A stretch of DNA of 64,000 nucleotides from Nocardia aurantia (GCF_009604425.1 NZ_WEGI01000001.1:744001-808000), one strand, 5' to 3'; positions 51,731 to 61,461 are shown, counted from the stretch's first letter. The notes: generated from the letters alone by a model not told the origin. Numbers and translations: made by a program.

Positions 51731-53005
51731 ATGGCAGTGACAGCGGTACAGCAGGCGGCCGAGACCGGTACGGATATCTCCTCTCGCGCCGCGGCCGAGG
51801 CGTATGTGGGCGGAGTGTGCTTCAAACAGGGCCCACCGACACTGGTCGGCGCCGAACTCGAGTGGCTCACCGCCGTCGGTGATCCGTCGGCGCCGAGGCC
51901 GCAGCCCGCGCTGCTGGCCACCGCCCTGGGGCAGTACGCCCCCACCTCCATCGCTCCGCAATCACCCGCTCTTCCACTGCCCGGGGGCAGTCGCGTCACC
52001 GTCGAGCCAGGCGGACAGGTCGAACTGTCCAGCGCTCCGTACGCCGATCCGGTCGAACTCTGCGACCGGCTCCACACCGACACCCGGATGCTGCGAGACC
52101 TTCTCGAACCCCATTCCGTCCGCATGTACGCCGTCGCCGCCGACGCGGTGCGCAAGCCGCAGCGGGTGCTGCGGTTGCCGCGCTACGCCGCCATGGAGAA
52201 CACCTTCGGCCGGCTGGGACCGTTCGGCGCGCTCATGATGTGCAATACCGCGGCCGCGCAGGTCAGTGTCGACGCCGGCACCGACCCGGCCGAGATCGCC
52301 GCCCGCTGGAACGCGCTGTACGCGATCGGCCCGGCGCTGGTGGCCGCCTTCGCCTGCTCCCCGTCCCTCAGCGGCGCACCGGAGGGCCCCTGGGCCTCGC
52401 AGCGAATGCGCGCCTGGCTGCGGCTCGACAACGCGCGAGTGCGGGCGCCGGGCTCGCACTGGGCCGAACCGGCCGCCGAATACGCCCGCTGGGCCCTCGA
52501 CGTGCCGCTGTTGTGCGTGCGCGGCGCCGAGAGCCCCGAGTGTGATTGGGCGGCACCGCCCGGCGCCACCTTCGCCGATTGGCTGTGCGGCGCGCTGGAC
52601 GACGAGATCGGCCGCCGCCCCCGCCGCGAGGACCTCGATTATCACCTCACCACGTTGTTCCCCCTGGTCCGCGCCTCCGGTCATCTGGAGGTGCGCTACC
52701 TCGATGCCCAGCCGGGCGACGGCTGGACCGTCCCGGTGCACGCGATCACCGCGCTGCTGACCGATCCCGCGACGGTGGCCGAGGCCGGCCTCGTCGCCGC
52801 GGCGACCGTCGACCGCTGGGTCGAGTCGGCCCGGGTGGGGCTGGCCGATCCGGAGATCCGCTCGGCCGCGGTCGAACTGCTGACTCTGGCCGCCGACACC
52901 GCCACCGCACCCACCGCCCGCGCCGAATTGCATGCCGCCGCGCGCCGCTGCTCCCACCGCCGCACTCCGACCGGCGACCGGGTGCCGTCGGGAAGCTGGG
53001 CATGA
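51731..53005 (+). CDS. egtA: Glutamate-cysteine ligase EgtA (ergothioneine)
   Basis: Forms gamma-glutamylcysteine, the sulfur donor used by EgtB. 424 aa. GELEWL-like GAELEWLTAV near residue 40 and LRLPRYAAMENTFGRLGPFG are characteristic of the actinobacterial GCS2-related EgtA. ATG at 51731 with GGAGG 6 nt upstream; longer in-frame starts lack a site and similarity. First gene of the egtABCD run. Stop is linked to egtB through a 41-codon coupled frame. Confidence 0.92.
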   Translation: MAVTAVQQAAETGTDISSRAAAEAYVGGVCFKQGPPTLVGAELEWLTAVGDPSAPRPQPALLATALGQYAPTSIAPQSPALPLPGGSRVTVEPGGQVELSSAPYADPVELCDRLHTDTRMLRDLLEPHSVRMYAVAADAVRKPQRVLRLPRYAAMENTFGRLGPFGALMMCNTAAAQVSVDAGTDPAEIAARWNALYAIGPALVAAFACSPSLSGAPEGPWASQRMRAWLRLDNARVRAPGSHWAEPAAEYARWALDVPLLCVRGAESPECDWAAPPGATFADWLCGALDDEIGRRPRREDLDYHLTTLFPLVRASGHLEVRYLDAQPGDGWTVPVHAITALLTDPATVAEAGLVAAATVDRWVESARVGLADPEIRSAAVELLTLAADTATAPTARAELHAAARRCSHRRTPTGDRVPSGSWA

Positions 53006-53127
53006 GCGCTGCCGGACCGGCGGCGAGGCAGTGTCACCACACCGGTCCTGTCTTCGTGCGCGCACCGCGCGGCGTGAATGCCGCGCCCGCCGGCTCAATT
53101 CATCACGGATACGGAGTTCTTTCATGA
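53002..53127 (+). CDS. Possible 41-aa coupled mini-ORF between egtA and egtB
   Basis: An ATG overlaps the egtA stop (ATGA at 53002-53005) and the frame closes exactly on the egtB start (ATGA at 53124-53127). The product is basic and has no recognisable domain. It could act as a translational bridge rather than as a protein. It may equally be chance in GC-rich sequence. Confidence 0.3.
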   Translation: MSAAGPAARQCHHTGPVFVRAPRGVNAAPAGSIHHGYGVLS

Positions 53128-54464
53128 CTGTTCGATTCACGGGGAGCGACCGGGCCGAGACCGAGCGGTTGCGCGGCGAGATCGCCGAGGTGCTGACCCG
53201 CGCGCGGGCCCGCACCGCGGGCCTGACCGACTGCCTCGACGAGGCGGATCTCGTCGCGCAGCATTCGCGGCTGATGAGCCCGCTGGTATGGGACCTGGCC
53301 CATATCGGCAATCAGGAAGAGCTGTGGCTGGTGCGGGATGTGGGCTCCCGGCAACCGGTGCGCGGCGATATCGACCACCTGTACGACGCTTTCCGGCACC
53401 CGCGTGCCGATCGGCCCGCACTGCCGCTGCTGGACCCCGCCGAGGCCCGCGGTTATGTCGCGAGCGTCCGCGACAAGGTGTGGGATGTGCTGTCGGACAG
53501 CCCGTTACAGGGTTCCCCGCTCGTCACCGACGGGTTCGCCTTCGGGATGATCGCGCAGCACGAGCAACAACACGACGAGACCATGCTCGCGACGCATCAG
53601 CTGCGGACCGGGGACGCGGTGCTGACCGCGCCACCGGCACCGTCGGCGGCGGTGCCGATCTCGGGTGAGGTCGTCGTTCCCGCAGGCGAATTCGAGATGG
53701 GCACCTCGACCGATCCCTGGGCATTGGACAACGAGCGCCCGGCGCATCCGGTGCCGGTGTCCGCCTTCGCGATCGACGTCGCGCCCGTCACCAATGCGCA
53801 GTACCAGGAATTCATCGCCGACGGCGGCTACCGGCGCCGGGAGCTGTGGTCCGAGCGCGGCTGGGCGCACCGCACCGAGTCCGGGCTGGAGGCGCCGGAG
53901 TTCTGGCAGCTCGACAGCGACAACCGTTGGTGGCGAAGGGTTTTCGGCACGATGACGCCGGTCCGGCCGAATCAGCCGGTGGTGCACGTGTGCTGGTTCG
54001 AGGCCGAGGCCTACGCCACCTGGGCGGGTAAGCGGCTGCCCACCGAGGCCGAATGGGAGAAGGCCGCCCGCTTCGATCCCGCCACCGGCCGCTCGCGCCG
54101 CTACCCGTGGGGCGACGAGGCCCCCGACGAGTCCCGCGCGAATCTCGGTCAGCGCCACCTGGAGCCGGCCGATGTCGGCGCTTATCCGGCCGGCGCGTCC
54201 GCGCTCGGGGTGCATCAGCTGATCGGCGACGTCTGGGAGTGGACATCCTCCGGCTTCCACGACTATCCGGGCTTCGCGGCCTTCCCGTACCGTGAGTACT
54301 CCGAGGTCTTCTTCGGCGGCGACTACCGGATCCTGCGCGGCGGCTCGTTCGGCGCGGACCCGGTCGCCGTCCGCAGCACCTTCCGCAACTGGGACCATCC
54401 CATCCGTCGCCAGATCTTCGCCGGGTTCCGTCTGGCTCGCGACCTGCGAGCGGACGAACGCTGA
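53124..54464 (+). CDS. egtB: EgtB, iron-dependent sulfoxide synthase
   Basis: Joins hercynine and gamma-glutamylcysteine with oxygen, the central C-S bond step of ergothioneine synthesis. 446 aa. An N-terminal DinB-like domain supplies the iron ligands (WDLAHIGN and QHEQQHDETM), and a C-terminal FGE-sulfatase-like domain is clear (GEFEMGT, PVTNAQYQEF, RLPTEAEWEKAAR, GDVWEWTSSGF, RGGSFGADP). ATG at 53124 behind GGAG. The stop overlaps the egtC ATG. Confidence 0.97.
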   Translation: MTVRFTGSDRAETERLRGEIAEVLTRARARTAGLTDCLDEADLVAQHSRLMSPLVWDLAHIGNQEELWLVRDVGSRQPVRGDIDHLYDAFRHPRADRPALPLLDPAEARGYVASVRDKVWDVLSDSPLQGSPLVTDGFAFGMIAQHEQQHDETMLATHQLRTGDAVLTAPPAPSAAVPISGEVVVPAGEFEMGTSTDPWALDNERPAHPVPVSAFAIDVAPVTNAQYQEFIADGGYRRRELWSERGWAHRTESGLEAPEFWQLDSDNRWWRRVFGTMTPVRPNQPVVHVCWFEAEAYATWAGKRLPTEAEWEKAARFDPATGRSRRYPWGDEAPDESRANLGQRHLEPADVGAYPAGASALGVHQLIGDVWEWTSSGFHDYPGFAAFPYREYSEVFFGGDYRILRGGSFGADPVAVRSTFRNWDHPIRRQIFAGFRLARDLRADER

Positions 54465-55588
54465 TGTGCCGGCACCTCGGCTACCTCGGACCCCCGGCCG
54501 CGGTCGGCTCCCAGCTCACCCGCGGCCCGCACTCGCTCTACACCCAATCCTGGCAGCCCCGGGACATGCGCGGCGGCGGCACCGTCAACGCCGACGGTTT
54601 CGGCGTGGCGTGGTGGGTATCGCCCAGCGCTCCGGCCCAGGCTTCGGCCACCGAGGGTTCCCCCGCGGGCGAGCGGGTGGCGAGCCGCTACCGCAACGCC
54701 GCGCCGATCTGGGCCGATCCCGCCGTGGACGAGGTACTGCCGCAACTGCATTCGACGGCGGTGCTGGCCGCGGTGCGATCGGCGACGGTCGGCATGCCGG
54801 TCGAGCGGGCCGCCTGCGCACCCTTCACCAGTGGTCGCTGGGCATTCAGCCACAACGGGAGAGTCGCGGACTGGCAGCGGGTGCTCACCGAGGTGGCCGC
54901 CGAATTCGGTTCGCCCGCATTGCTCGAAGCCGAGGCCCGCACGGATTCCGCCGCGCTGTGGGTGATCCTGCGAGCGCTGCTCGAAACCGGCTCTGCGGCA
55001 GTCGAATCGGCGACATCGGCTGCCGTGGGCGCGGCGCCCGAAGTACGGTACGCCGCCGCCGATTCGTCCACCGGACCTCGGGAGGGAACCGGCCGTGAGC
55101 CGGGCGGATCGCACCGCGGCGCGTCGGGAGTGACCGTGTCCGGGGACACCACCACCTCGTGGAGTTGGTCGGTTTCGCACAGCGTGCACAGCGTGACCAC
55201 CCGGCATTCGGCCGCGGCCGGCGAGCCGGCCGCGGCCGGGCCTGCCGCCCCGGGCCACGAAACAGACACTCGCCCGGACGATCTCGCGGCGGGTTCCGCT
55301 GTCATCGCGGGCACCGATCCGGCGGAGGCGCTGCGCCAGGTGGTGCTCGCCGTGCTGGCCCGGGAGCCGGCGGCCCGGCTCAATCTGCTGCTCGGGGACG
55401 GCGAGACGCTGTGGGCCACCACTCGGCACCACTCGTTGTCGGTGCTGGTCACCGACGAGTTCGCGGTGGTGTCCTCCGAACCGTACGACGACGATCCGCG
55501 GTGGCGGGCGGTGGCGGATCGGCAGTTGGTCACGCTGCGGCCCGGCCTGCTGTCCGTCGTCCCGCTGGATCCGGATTCCCCCGGATGA
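54464..55588 (+). CDS. egtC: EgtC, gamma-glutamyl-hercynylcysteine sulfoxide hydrolase, enlarged
   Basis: Class-II glutamine amidotransferase-type amidase that removes glutamate after EgtB. Cys2 nucleophile (MCRHLGYLG), NADGFGVAWW, AFSHNGRV and the closing VTLRPGLLSVVP are all in place. At 374 aa it is about 140 residues longer than mycobacterial EgtC (about 230). The excess is mainly a low-complexity insert at about 177-283 (Ala, Ser, Thr, Gly-rich) between two conserved helices, plus a short one at 53-70. Coupled to egtB (TGATG) and abutting the egtD leader. Confidence 0.92.
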   Translation: MCRHLGYLGPPAAVGSQLTRGPHSLYTQSWQPRDMRGGGTVNADGFGVAWWVSPSAPAQASATEGSPAGERVASRYRNAAPIWADPAVDEVLPQLHSTAVLAAVRSATVGMPVERAACAPFTSGRWAFSHNGRVADWQRVLTEVAAEFGSPALLEAEARTDSAALWVILRALLETGSAAVESATSAAVGAAPEVRYAAADSSTGPREGTGREPGGSHRGASGVTVSGDTTTSWSWSVSHSVHSVTTRHSAAAGEPAAAGPAAPGHETDTRPDDLAAGSAVIAGTDPAEALRQVVLAVLAREPAARLNLLLGDGETLWATTRHHSLSVLVTDEFAVVSSEPYDDDPRWRAVADRQLVTLRPGLLSVVPLDPDSPG

Positions 55589-55641
55589 CCGGACTTCGCG
55601 AACACTTCAGTCCCGACCCCGAACGAAAGGCGTGTCGACCG

Positions 55642-56613
55642 ATGACCGCACCCACGCTGGATATCCACCTGACCGACGACGACCTCACCGCCGCGCTGCG
55701 GTCGGATGCCCGGCGCGGGCTGACCTCGGATCCGAAGTGGTTGCCGCCCAAGTGGTTCTACGACGCGCGGGGCAGCGAACTGTTCGAGGCGATCACCGCG
55801 TTGCCCGAGTACTACCCGACTCGCACCGAGCGGGCGCTGCTGGAGCGGGTGGTCGGTGATATCGCCCGCATCTCGCGCGCGGAGGTGCTGGTGGAACTCG
55901 GCGCCGGATCCGCCGCCAAGACCCGGCTGCTGCTGCAGGCGCTCGGCGCCGAAGGGGCGCTGAAAACCTATGTCCCGCAGGATGTATCGGTGTCGGCGCT
56001 GCGCGGGGCGGCCGACGTCGTCAGTGCGGAGTTCCCGGAGCTCTCGGTGCACGGTGTGGTCAGCGACTTCACCGATACGCTGCGGAACCTGCCGAGCGGT
56101 GGCCGCCGGATGATCGCCTTCCTGGGCGGCACCATCGGCAATCTGGTGCCGGCCGAGCGGGCGGAATTCCTCGCCGGAGTGCACGAGGTGCTGGAGCCGG
56201 GAGAGCAGTTGCTGCTCGGCGCCGGGCTGGTGATCGATCCGGCGATCCTGGTGCCCGCCTACGACGACGCCGCCGGGGTCACCGCCGAATTCAACCGCAA
56301 TGTGCTGTACGTGCTCAATTCCCGGCTGCGCGCCGATTTCGATCCGGAGGCCTTCGCGCACGTCGCGGTATGGGACGCGCAGAACGAATGGATCGAGATG
56401 CGGCTGGAGGCGACTCGTGATCTGACCGTCACGGTGACCGATCTGGAATTGGTACTGGAATTCGCCCGCGGTGAGCAGATGCGCACCGAGATCTCCGCGA
56501 AGTTCCGGGTGGACGGCATGTCCGCGGAGTTGGCCGCCGCGGGATTCACCACCGAGCAGGTGTGGACCGATCCGGATCGGCGGTTCGCGCTGTTCCTGGC
56601 CGGGCGACGTTGA
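55642..56613 (+). CDS. egtD: EgtD, histidine N-alpha-methyltransferase
   Basis: Trimethylates histidine to hercynine with SAM, the first committed ergothioneine step. 323 aa, close to the 321 of the M. smegmatis enzyme. PPKWFYDARGSELFEAIT and LPEYYPTRTE are diagnostic; VELGAGSAAKTRLLL is the SAM site. ATG at 55642 (MTAPTLDIHLTDDDL) matches the family start; an in-frame ATG at 55585 overlaps the egtC stop and would add 19 residues. No egtE follows; a DUF2461 gene converges. Confidence 0.95.
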   Translation: MTAPTLDIHLTDDDLTAALRSDARRGLTSDPKWLPPKWFYDARGSELFEAITALPEYYPTRTERALLERVVGDIARISRAEVLVELGAGSAAKTRLLLQALGAEGALKTYVPQDVSVSALRGAADVVSAEFPELSVHGVVSDFTDTLRNLPSGGRRMIAFLGGTIGNLVPAERAEFLAGVHEVLEPGEQLLLGAGLVIDPAILVPAYDDAAGVTAEFNRNVLYVLNSRLRADFDPEAFAHVAVWDAQNEWIEMRLEATRDLTVTVTDLELVLEFARGEQMRTEISAKFRVDGMSAELAAAGFTTEQVWTDPDRRFALFLAGRR

Positions 56614-56614
56614 A

Positions 56615-56657
56615 CCGGGGTCCGGCGGTGCCGTCGGGCCGGGGTCCGGCGGTGCCG
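56615..56657 (+). repeat. Short direct repeat after egtD
   Basis: A 19-bp sequence CCGGGGTCCGGCGGTGCCG occurs at 56615-56633 and 56639-56657, filling the 45-bp gap between convergent egtD and the DUF2461 gene. Confidence 0.85.
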
Positions 56658-56658
56658 C

Positions 56659-57300
56659 TCAGTCGTGCATGCCCACCACGGCGGTGAGCCATTCGACCAG
56701 CGGGCGCATCGCCTGCCAGGACTTGCGGACCTCGGCGGCGGCGCGGGCGGTCTCCAGCCAATCGGGCGCCCCGAACTCCTTGCCGATCGTGATCGCCTTG
56801 CGGCGCAACAGATCGATGCGGGGATGGTCGGCGTCGTAACCCTTCGGCCGCGTCTTCAACTGCTCGCCGCCGAGCGTGTAGCCGGCCTTCACGGCCTTCG
56901 CCAGGATCTTCTCCAGCTCGGGTCCGCGCACGTCGTCATCGATGGTGGTGCGCAGCCGCGCCAGCTGAGCGGGGGTGGTCGCGTACACGCCCCCGGCGAC
57001 GAAAAGCCCGGGCGCACCGATCTGTACGTACCAGCCCACACTCGGCCCGGTGCTGACGAAGGCGCCCTGATGGTTCTTGTAGGGCACCTTGTCCTTGGCG
57101 AATCGCACATCACGATAGGGCCGGAAGATCTTTGCGGTGCCGAAATCGGGTTCCAGATCCGCGATCAACGCAGCCATGGGCTCCCGCACGGCAGTGTCGT
57201 AGACGTGCTTGTGCGCGGTCCAGAACGACTTCGAGTTGTCCGCTTCCAGGTCCTCGTAGAAATCGAGGCCGGCCAGCGGGAATCCGGTGAAACGGCTCAC
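56659..57300 (-). CDS. DUF2461 (TIGR02453) family protein
   Basis: 213 aa. FTGFPLAGLDFYEDLEADNS, IFRPYRDVRFAKDKVPYKNH and AGGVYATTPAQLARLR are the hallmarks of this widespread family of unknown function. GTG at 57300, 6 bp after the stop of the acidic small protein. Cytosolic by sequence. Confidence 0.92.
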   Translation of the reverse strand: MSRFTGFPLAGLDFYEDLEADNSKSFWTAHKHVYDTAVREPMAALIADLEPDFGTAKIFRPYRDVRFAKDKVPYKNHQGAFVSTGPSVGWYVQIGAPGLFVAGGVYATTPAQLARLRTTIDDDVRGPELEKILAKAVKAGYTLGGEQLKTRPKGYDADHPRIDLLRRKAITIGKEFGAPDWLETARAAAEVRKSWQAMRPLVEWLTAVVGMHD

Positions 57301-57306
57301 GGGCGC

Positions 57307-57639
57307 TCAGTCCCGGGGCTCGTCGACGACCTCCATCGCGGCCAGCTCGGCCGGGCGGTCGTCCTCGGCACGCTCCTCGGCCCGGTGGCGGCGGGCGGTC
57401 CACTCCTCGGCGAGTTCGCGGTCGATGCCGAGCCGGCCCTCGTCGTCGTTTTCGTGGTAGCGGATGACCAGATCATCCGGCGGATCTTCGATGTACCGCT
57501 CGTAGGCGCGCACCTCGTCGGCCTGATCGTCGTCACCGAGATCATCGTCGAGATTCGGTTCGTCGTCGTCCTCGTCGTTCATGTCGAGCACCTCATCGAT
57601 CAGGAACTCGTCATCCTCGCGCTGGTCCGTCACCGCCAC
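57307..57639 (-). CDS. Small, highly acidic hypothetical protein
   Basis: 110 aa with about 40 percent Asp plus Glu (runs such as NDEDDDEPNLDDDLGDDD). No signal or helix spanning the membrane. GTG at 57639 has AGAGG 6 nt upstream. It sits 6 bp before the DUF2461 gene, so the two are probably one transcript. No family recognised. Confidence 0.7.
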   Translation of the reverse strand: MAVTDQREDDEFLIDEVLDMNDEDDDEPNLDDDLGDDDQADEVRAYERYIEDPPDDLVIRYHENDDEGRLGIDRELAEEWTARRHRAEERAEDDRPAELAAMEVVDEPRD

Positions 57640-57778
57640 ACACCACCTCTCGGGCGTACCGAGCCGACCTGCAGAAACCGCTGCGAATACGTTTCACGCT
57701 ACCCCTGCACCGCGCCGGAACGCCAAAATAACGCCCCCGAGACCATACCTTCGCCAGGCCCCGACCGCTCCAGCCGGA

Positions 57779-57929
57779 CCACAAGGGTGCGAGTCTTACG
57801 AGCACCGTTCGCGGCCGGCTCGTCGTTCAGCGGCCGATCGCAATGCGACGAAGGAGCAAGCGATCGGCCGCTGAACGACGAGCCTTCGGGGCCGCGAACA
57901 CGCCGAGCGAAGCGAGGCCAAAGACACAG
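57779..57929 (-). repeat. Dispersed gene-end element, copy C
   Basis: On the minus strand it begins 1 bp after the prs stop with CTGTGTCTTTGGCCTCGCTT, then a perfect 25-bp stem (57817-57841 with 57860-57884, 18-nt loop), then GGCCGCGAAC and GTGCGAGTC-containing tail. Nearly identical to copy D (62360-62513) in opposite orientation. Confidence 0.93.
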
Positions 57930-57930
57930 C

Positions 57931-58911
57931 TCAAGCGTTCCCGTTGAAGAGGCCCGTTACCGAGCCGTTCTCGAAGACCTCGCGGATCGTGCGGGCCAGC
58001 AGCGGCGCGATGGACAGGACCGTCAGGGACGGGAACTTCTTGTCCTCGGTGATCGGCAACGTATTGGTGACGATCACCTCCCGGGCGCCGCAGGCCGACA
58101 GCCGCTCGGCGGCCGGGGACGACAGCACGCCGTGGGTGGCGGCGATGACCACGTCACCGGCGCCCGCCTCGCGCAGCACACGGACGGCCTCGGCGATGGT
58201 GCCGCCGGTGTCGATCATGTCGTCGATCAGGATGCAGGTGCGGCCGTCGACATCGCCGACCGGGCGATGCGATTTCACCTGGTTCGGCACCAGCGGGTCA
58301 CGGGTCTTGTGGATGAACGCCACCGGGGCGCCCCCCAGCGAGTCGGCCCACTTCTCGGCCACCTTCACCCGGCCCGCGTCCGGCGAGACGACGGTGATGT
58401 TGTCGAGGGTGTAGTGGTTGCGCACGTACTCGGACAGCTGGATCAGCGCGTGCATGTGGTCGACCGGGCCGTCGAAGAAGCCCTGGATCTGGTCGGTGTG
58501 CAGGTCGACCGTGATGATCCGGTCGGCGCCGGCGGTCTTCAGCAGATCGGCCACCAGGCGGGCCGAGATCGGCTCCCGGCCGCGGTGCTTCTTGTCCTGG
58601 CGCGCGTAGGGATAGAAGGGCAGCACCGCGGTGATGCGCTTGGCCGAACCGCGCTTGAGCGCGTCGATCATGATCAGATGTTCCATCAGCCACTGGTTCA
58701 GTGGCGCGGGGAAGCTCTGCAGGACGAAAGCGTCACTGCCGCGGACCGACTCCTCGAAGCGAACGAAGATCTCGCCGTTGGCGAAGTCACGCGCGGTTTG
58801 CGGAGTGATGTGAACGTCGAGTTCCTTGGCGACCTGCTCGGACAGCTCCGGGTGAGCGCGACCCGAGAACAGCATCAGGTTCTTCTGGTTATCCGTCGAG
58901 AACGCGGTCAC
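57931..58911 (-). CDS. prs: Ribose-phosphate pyrophosphokinase
   Basis: Makes PRPP from ribose-5-phosphate and ATP. 326 aa. ATP site [18 protein letters not shown]-type segment, [16 protein letters not shown] and the PRPP loop [14 protein letters not shown] are intact. GTG at 58911 overlaps the glmU stop (GTGA), so the two are translationally coupled. A repeat element starts right behind its stop. Order matches Rv1017c-Rv1018c as I remember it. Confidence 0.97.
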   Translation of the reverse strand: MTAFSTDNQKNLMLFSGRAHPELSEQVAKELDVHITPQTARDFANGEIFVRFEESVRGSDAFVLQSFPAPLNQWLMEHLIMIDALKRGSAKRITAVLPFYPYARQDKKHRGREPISARLVADLLKTAGADRIITVDLHTDQIQGFFDGPVDHMHALIQLSEYVRNHYTLDNITVVSPDAGRVKVAEKWADSLGGAPVAFIHKTRDPLVPNQVKSHRPVGDVDGRTCILIDDMIDTGGTIAEAVRVLREAGAGDVVIAATHGVLSSPAAERLSACGAREVIVTNTLPITEDKKFPSLTVLSIAPLLARTIREVFENGSVTGLFNGNA

Positions 58912-60398
58912 TCTGTGTTGCCATCCTTCTGCTCGGTTGCCTGACTCGCCCTGTCGTTCACCGCGAGCGCCTTTGCTGCGGCCATCGCCGCCGCGGTTCC
59001 GGGTCGGCTCCGCTGCACCCAGCCCTCGAGGTTGCGCTGTGCCCCGCCCGACACGGCCAGCGCGCCCGGGGGAACATCTTTGCGCAGCACAGTACCCGCC
59101 GCCGTATAGGCCCCGTCGCCCACGGTCACCGGAGCCACGAACATGGTGTCGCTGCCCGTACGGACGTGCGAGCCCACGGTCGTGTGATGTTTGCGAACCC
59201 CGTCGTAATTGACGAACACGCTGGAAGCGCCGATGTTGCTGTGCTCACCGACCGTGGCGTCGCCGACGTAGGTCAGATGCGGCACCTTGGAATGCGCGCC
59301 GATCGTGGCGTTCTTGGTCTCGACGAATGCCCCGAGCTTGCCCGCCTGCCCGAGGACGGTGCCGGGTCGTAGATAGGAGAACGGGCCGACGGTGGCGCCC
59401 GGGCCGACGGCCGCGCCCGTGCCGTGGGTGCGCACCACGCTGGCGCCCTCGCCGACGATCACGTCGGTCAGGGTGGAATCGGGTCCGATCTCCGCGTCCT
59501 CGCCGATCACCGTGTTGCCCAGCAGTTGGACGCCCGGTCGCAGCACGGCGTCGCGGCCGATGCGGACATCGGCGTCCACCCAGGTGGTGCCCGGATCCAT
59601 GACGGTAACCCCGGCCCGCATGTGCCGTTCCAGGATGTATCGGTTCAGGGTGCGGGCGGCCTCGGCCATCTGCACCCGGTCGTTCACGCCGGTCACCTTC
59701 GCCGCGTCCAGCAGGCGTGCGCCGTGCACCGGATTACCGGCCTCGCGAGCGAGTTTCAGCACATCGGTCAGATACAGCTCGTGCTGGGCGTTGGCGGTGG
59801 TCAGGCGGCCGACCATCCTGCGCAGCACGGTCACGTCGAAGACGTACACGCCCGAGTTGACCTCGCCGATGGCGGCCTGTTCCGGGGTGGCGTCGGCGTG
59901 CTCGACGATCTCTCGCACCCGGCCCTCGGCATCGCGGACGATCCGGCCGTAACCGTTGGGGTCCTCGGGCGCGAAGGTGAGCACGGTGACCGCCGACCGC
60001 TCCTGGTAACTGCGGTGCTCGGTGAGCAGCGCGGACAGCGTGTCGCCGTCCAGCAGCGGCACATCCGCGGAGGTCACGATCAGATCGCCGGCGAAATCCG
60101 GGGGTAAGGAGGTGAGGGCGCACTGGACCGCGTGGCCGGTGCCCAGCTGCTGCTCCTGGACCGCCTGGGTGATGTCCCGGCCGAGTTCGGTGGCGACCGC
60201 GCGAACGGCGGCGCCGACCTGTTCCCGGTCGTGGCCGACCACGGTGATCAGGTGGGCGGGGTCGATCTCGCTCGCGGCATGCAACGCGTGCGCGAGCATG
60301 CTGCGGCCTGCCAGGGAATGCAACACCTTGGGAGTTTTGGACCGCATTCGTGTTCCGGCACCGGCGGCGAGAACGACGACGGCGGTCTGCTGTGGCAT
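58908..60398 (-). CDS. glmU: Bifunctional GlmU, GlcN-1-P acetyltransferase/GlcNAc-1-P uridyltransferase
   Basis: Last two steps to UDP-GlcNAc, 496 aa. N-terminal uridyltransferase: [30 protein letters not shown] and [10 protein letters not shown]-terminal left-handed beta-helix with hexapeptide repeats (about 265-450) and the acetyl-CoA-site region [13 protein letters not shown], then a disordered Ala-rich tail as in mycobacteria. ATG at 60398 behind GAGGGAGA. tRNA-Gln lies just upstream on the same strand. Confidence 0.97.
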   Translation of the reverse strand: MPQQTAVVVLAAGAGTRMRSKTPKVLHSLAGRSMLAHALHAASEIDPAHLITVVGHDREQVGAAVRAVATELGRDITQAVQEQQLGTGHAVQCALTSLPPDFAGDLIVTSADVPLLDGDTLSALLTEHRSYQERSAVTVLTFAPEDPNGYGRIVRDAEGRVREIVEHADATPEQAAIGEVNSGVYVFDVTVLRRMVGRLTTANAQHELYLTDVLKLAREAGNPVHGARLLDAAKVTGVNDRVQMAEAARTLNRYILERHMRAGVTVMDPGTTWVDADVRIGRDAVLRPGVQLLGNTVIGEDAEIGPDSTLTDVIVGEGASVVRTHGTGAAVGPGATVGPFSYLRPGTVLGQAGKLGAFVETKNATIGAHSKVPHLTYVGDATVGEHSNIGASSVFVNYDGVRKHHTTVGSHVRTGSDTMFVAPVTVGDGAYTAAGTVLRKDVPPGALAVSGGAQRNLEGWVQRSRPGTAAAMAAAKALAVNDRASQATEQKDGNTE

Positions 60399-60450
60399 GG
60401 ATCTCCCTCGGCTGCCTGTCATCGTTGCGGGTGGGCTGTGTCGGGTGTTG

Positions 60451-60521
60451 CTCCGCCGCCAGGACTCGAACCTGGACTAACTGAACCAAAATCAGTGGTG
60501 CTGCCATTACACTACGGCGGA
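60451..60521 (-). tRNA. tRNA-Gln (anticodon TTG)
   Basis: A 71-nt cloverleaf: acceptor TCCGCCG/CGGCGGA with G discriminator, anticodon arm ACTGA-TTTTGGT-TCAGT with anticodon TTG (60487-60489), T arm CCAGG-TTCGAGT-CCTGG. The 3' CCA is not encoded. It reads CAA. It lies 52 bp upstream of glmU, same strand. Confidence 0.97.
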
Positions 60522-60807
60522 TCACCGCACCGGCGGACCTCGATCTGCCGGTGCGTCACGGCATGCGGGAATGATCCTCGCACGAAGTTGTCCGTACGTC
60601 GAACCGCTGTCGACGTGTCGATGACCCACGGTCCGTTCGGCGCGCCGCCGCGGCTGGTCGCACTCGCCGTGGCCGGGCGGGTGACGGTTCGGTTCCGGAG
60701 TCGGCCGGTACTTCCCTGAAACAGGTTTCTGGGGTGCCGGGAGGCCTGCCGGAGATGTCTGGAAGAGTTGTCGGTGCAGTCGGACGATTTCGCGGGAGGC
60801 GCAAGCG

Positions 60808-61461
60808 GTGACTTCGGGCGAGGTGGGCCGGACCCCGCGTCCGCGCATGACGGGAACGCAACGGCGGCAACAACTGATCGAGATCGGCCGGGCGCTGTTC
60901 GCCGAGCGGGGATACGACGCCACATCCATCGAGGAGATCGCGCAGCGGGCCCAGGTGTCCAAACCCGTTGTCTACGAACACTTCGGCGGCAAGGAAGGCC
61001 TCTACGCGGTGGTCGTCGACCGCGAGATGTCCACGCTGCTCAACATGATCACCTCCTCGCTCACCCGCAATCGTTCCCGGGTGCGCCTGGAGCAGGTGGC
61101 ACTGGCGTTGCTGACCTATATCGAGGAACGCTCCGACGGATTCCGTATTCTCATGCGCGATCAGCCGACTTCCGCTGCGGACGGGACCTATTCGAGTCTG
61201 CTGAACGAAGCGGTGAATCAGGTCGCCCACATCCTGGCCGGCGACTTCGATCGCCGCGACTTCGACACCGGACTCGCGACGCTGTACGCACAGGCACTGG
61301 TCGGCATGGTCGCCACGGCGGCCGCATGGTGGCTGGACGAGCGGCAGCCGCCGAAAGAAGTGGTCGCGGCGCACCTGGTGAATCTGTGCTGGAACGGTCT
61401 GACGCACCTCGAGGCGGACCCCCAGCTCGCCTCCGAATGGCCCAGCGGCACAACGCACTGA
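60808..61461 (+). CDS. TetR-family regulator, Rv1019-like
   Basis: 217 aa. Helix-turn-helix in ATSIEEIAQRAQVSKPVVYEHFGGKEGLY (about 39-67). The C-terminal domain contains TGLATLYAQALVGMVATAAAWWLDE. GTG at 60808 has GGGAGG 8 nt upstream; an ATG at 60847 is an alternative. It takes the place of Rv1019 between glmU and mfd in M. tuberculosis (from memory). Target and ligand unknown. Confidence 0.92.
   Translation: MTSGEVGRTPRPRMTGTQRRQQLIEIGRALFAERGYDATSIEEIAQRAQVSKPVVYEHFGGKEGLYAVVVDREMSTLLNMITSSLTRNRSRVRLEQVALALLTYIEERSDGFRILMRDQPTSAADGTYSSLLNEAVNQVAHILAGDFDRRDFDTGLATLYAQALVGMVATAAAWWLDERQPPKEVVAAHLVNLCWNGLTHLEADPQLASEWPSGTTH

Noticed and set aside
57817-57884. Rho-independent terminator for prs
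   Set aside because: Perfect 25-bp stem but long loop and no T-run; annotated as part of the dispersed repeat instead, though it may still end transcripts.
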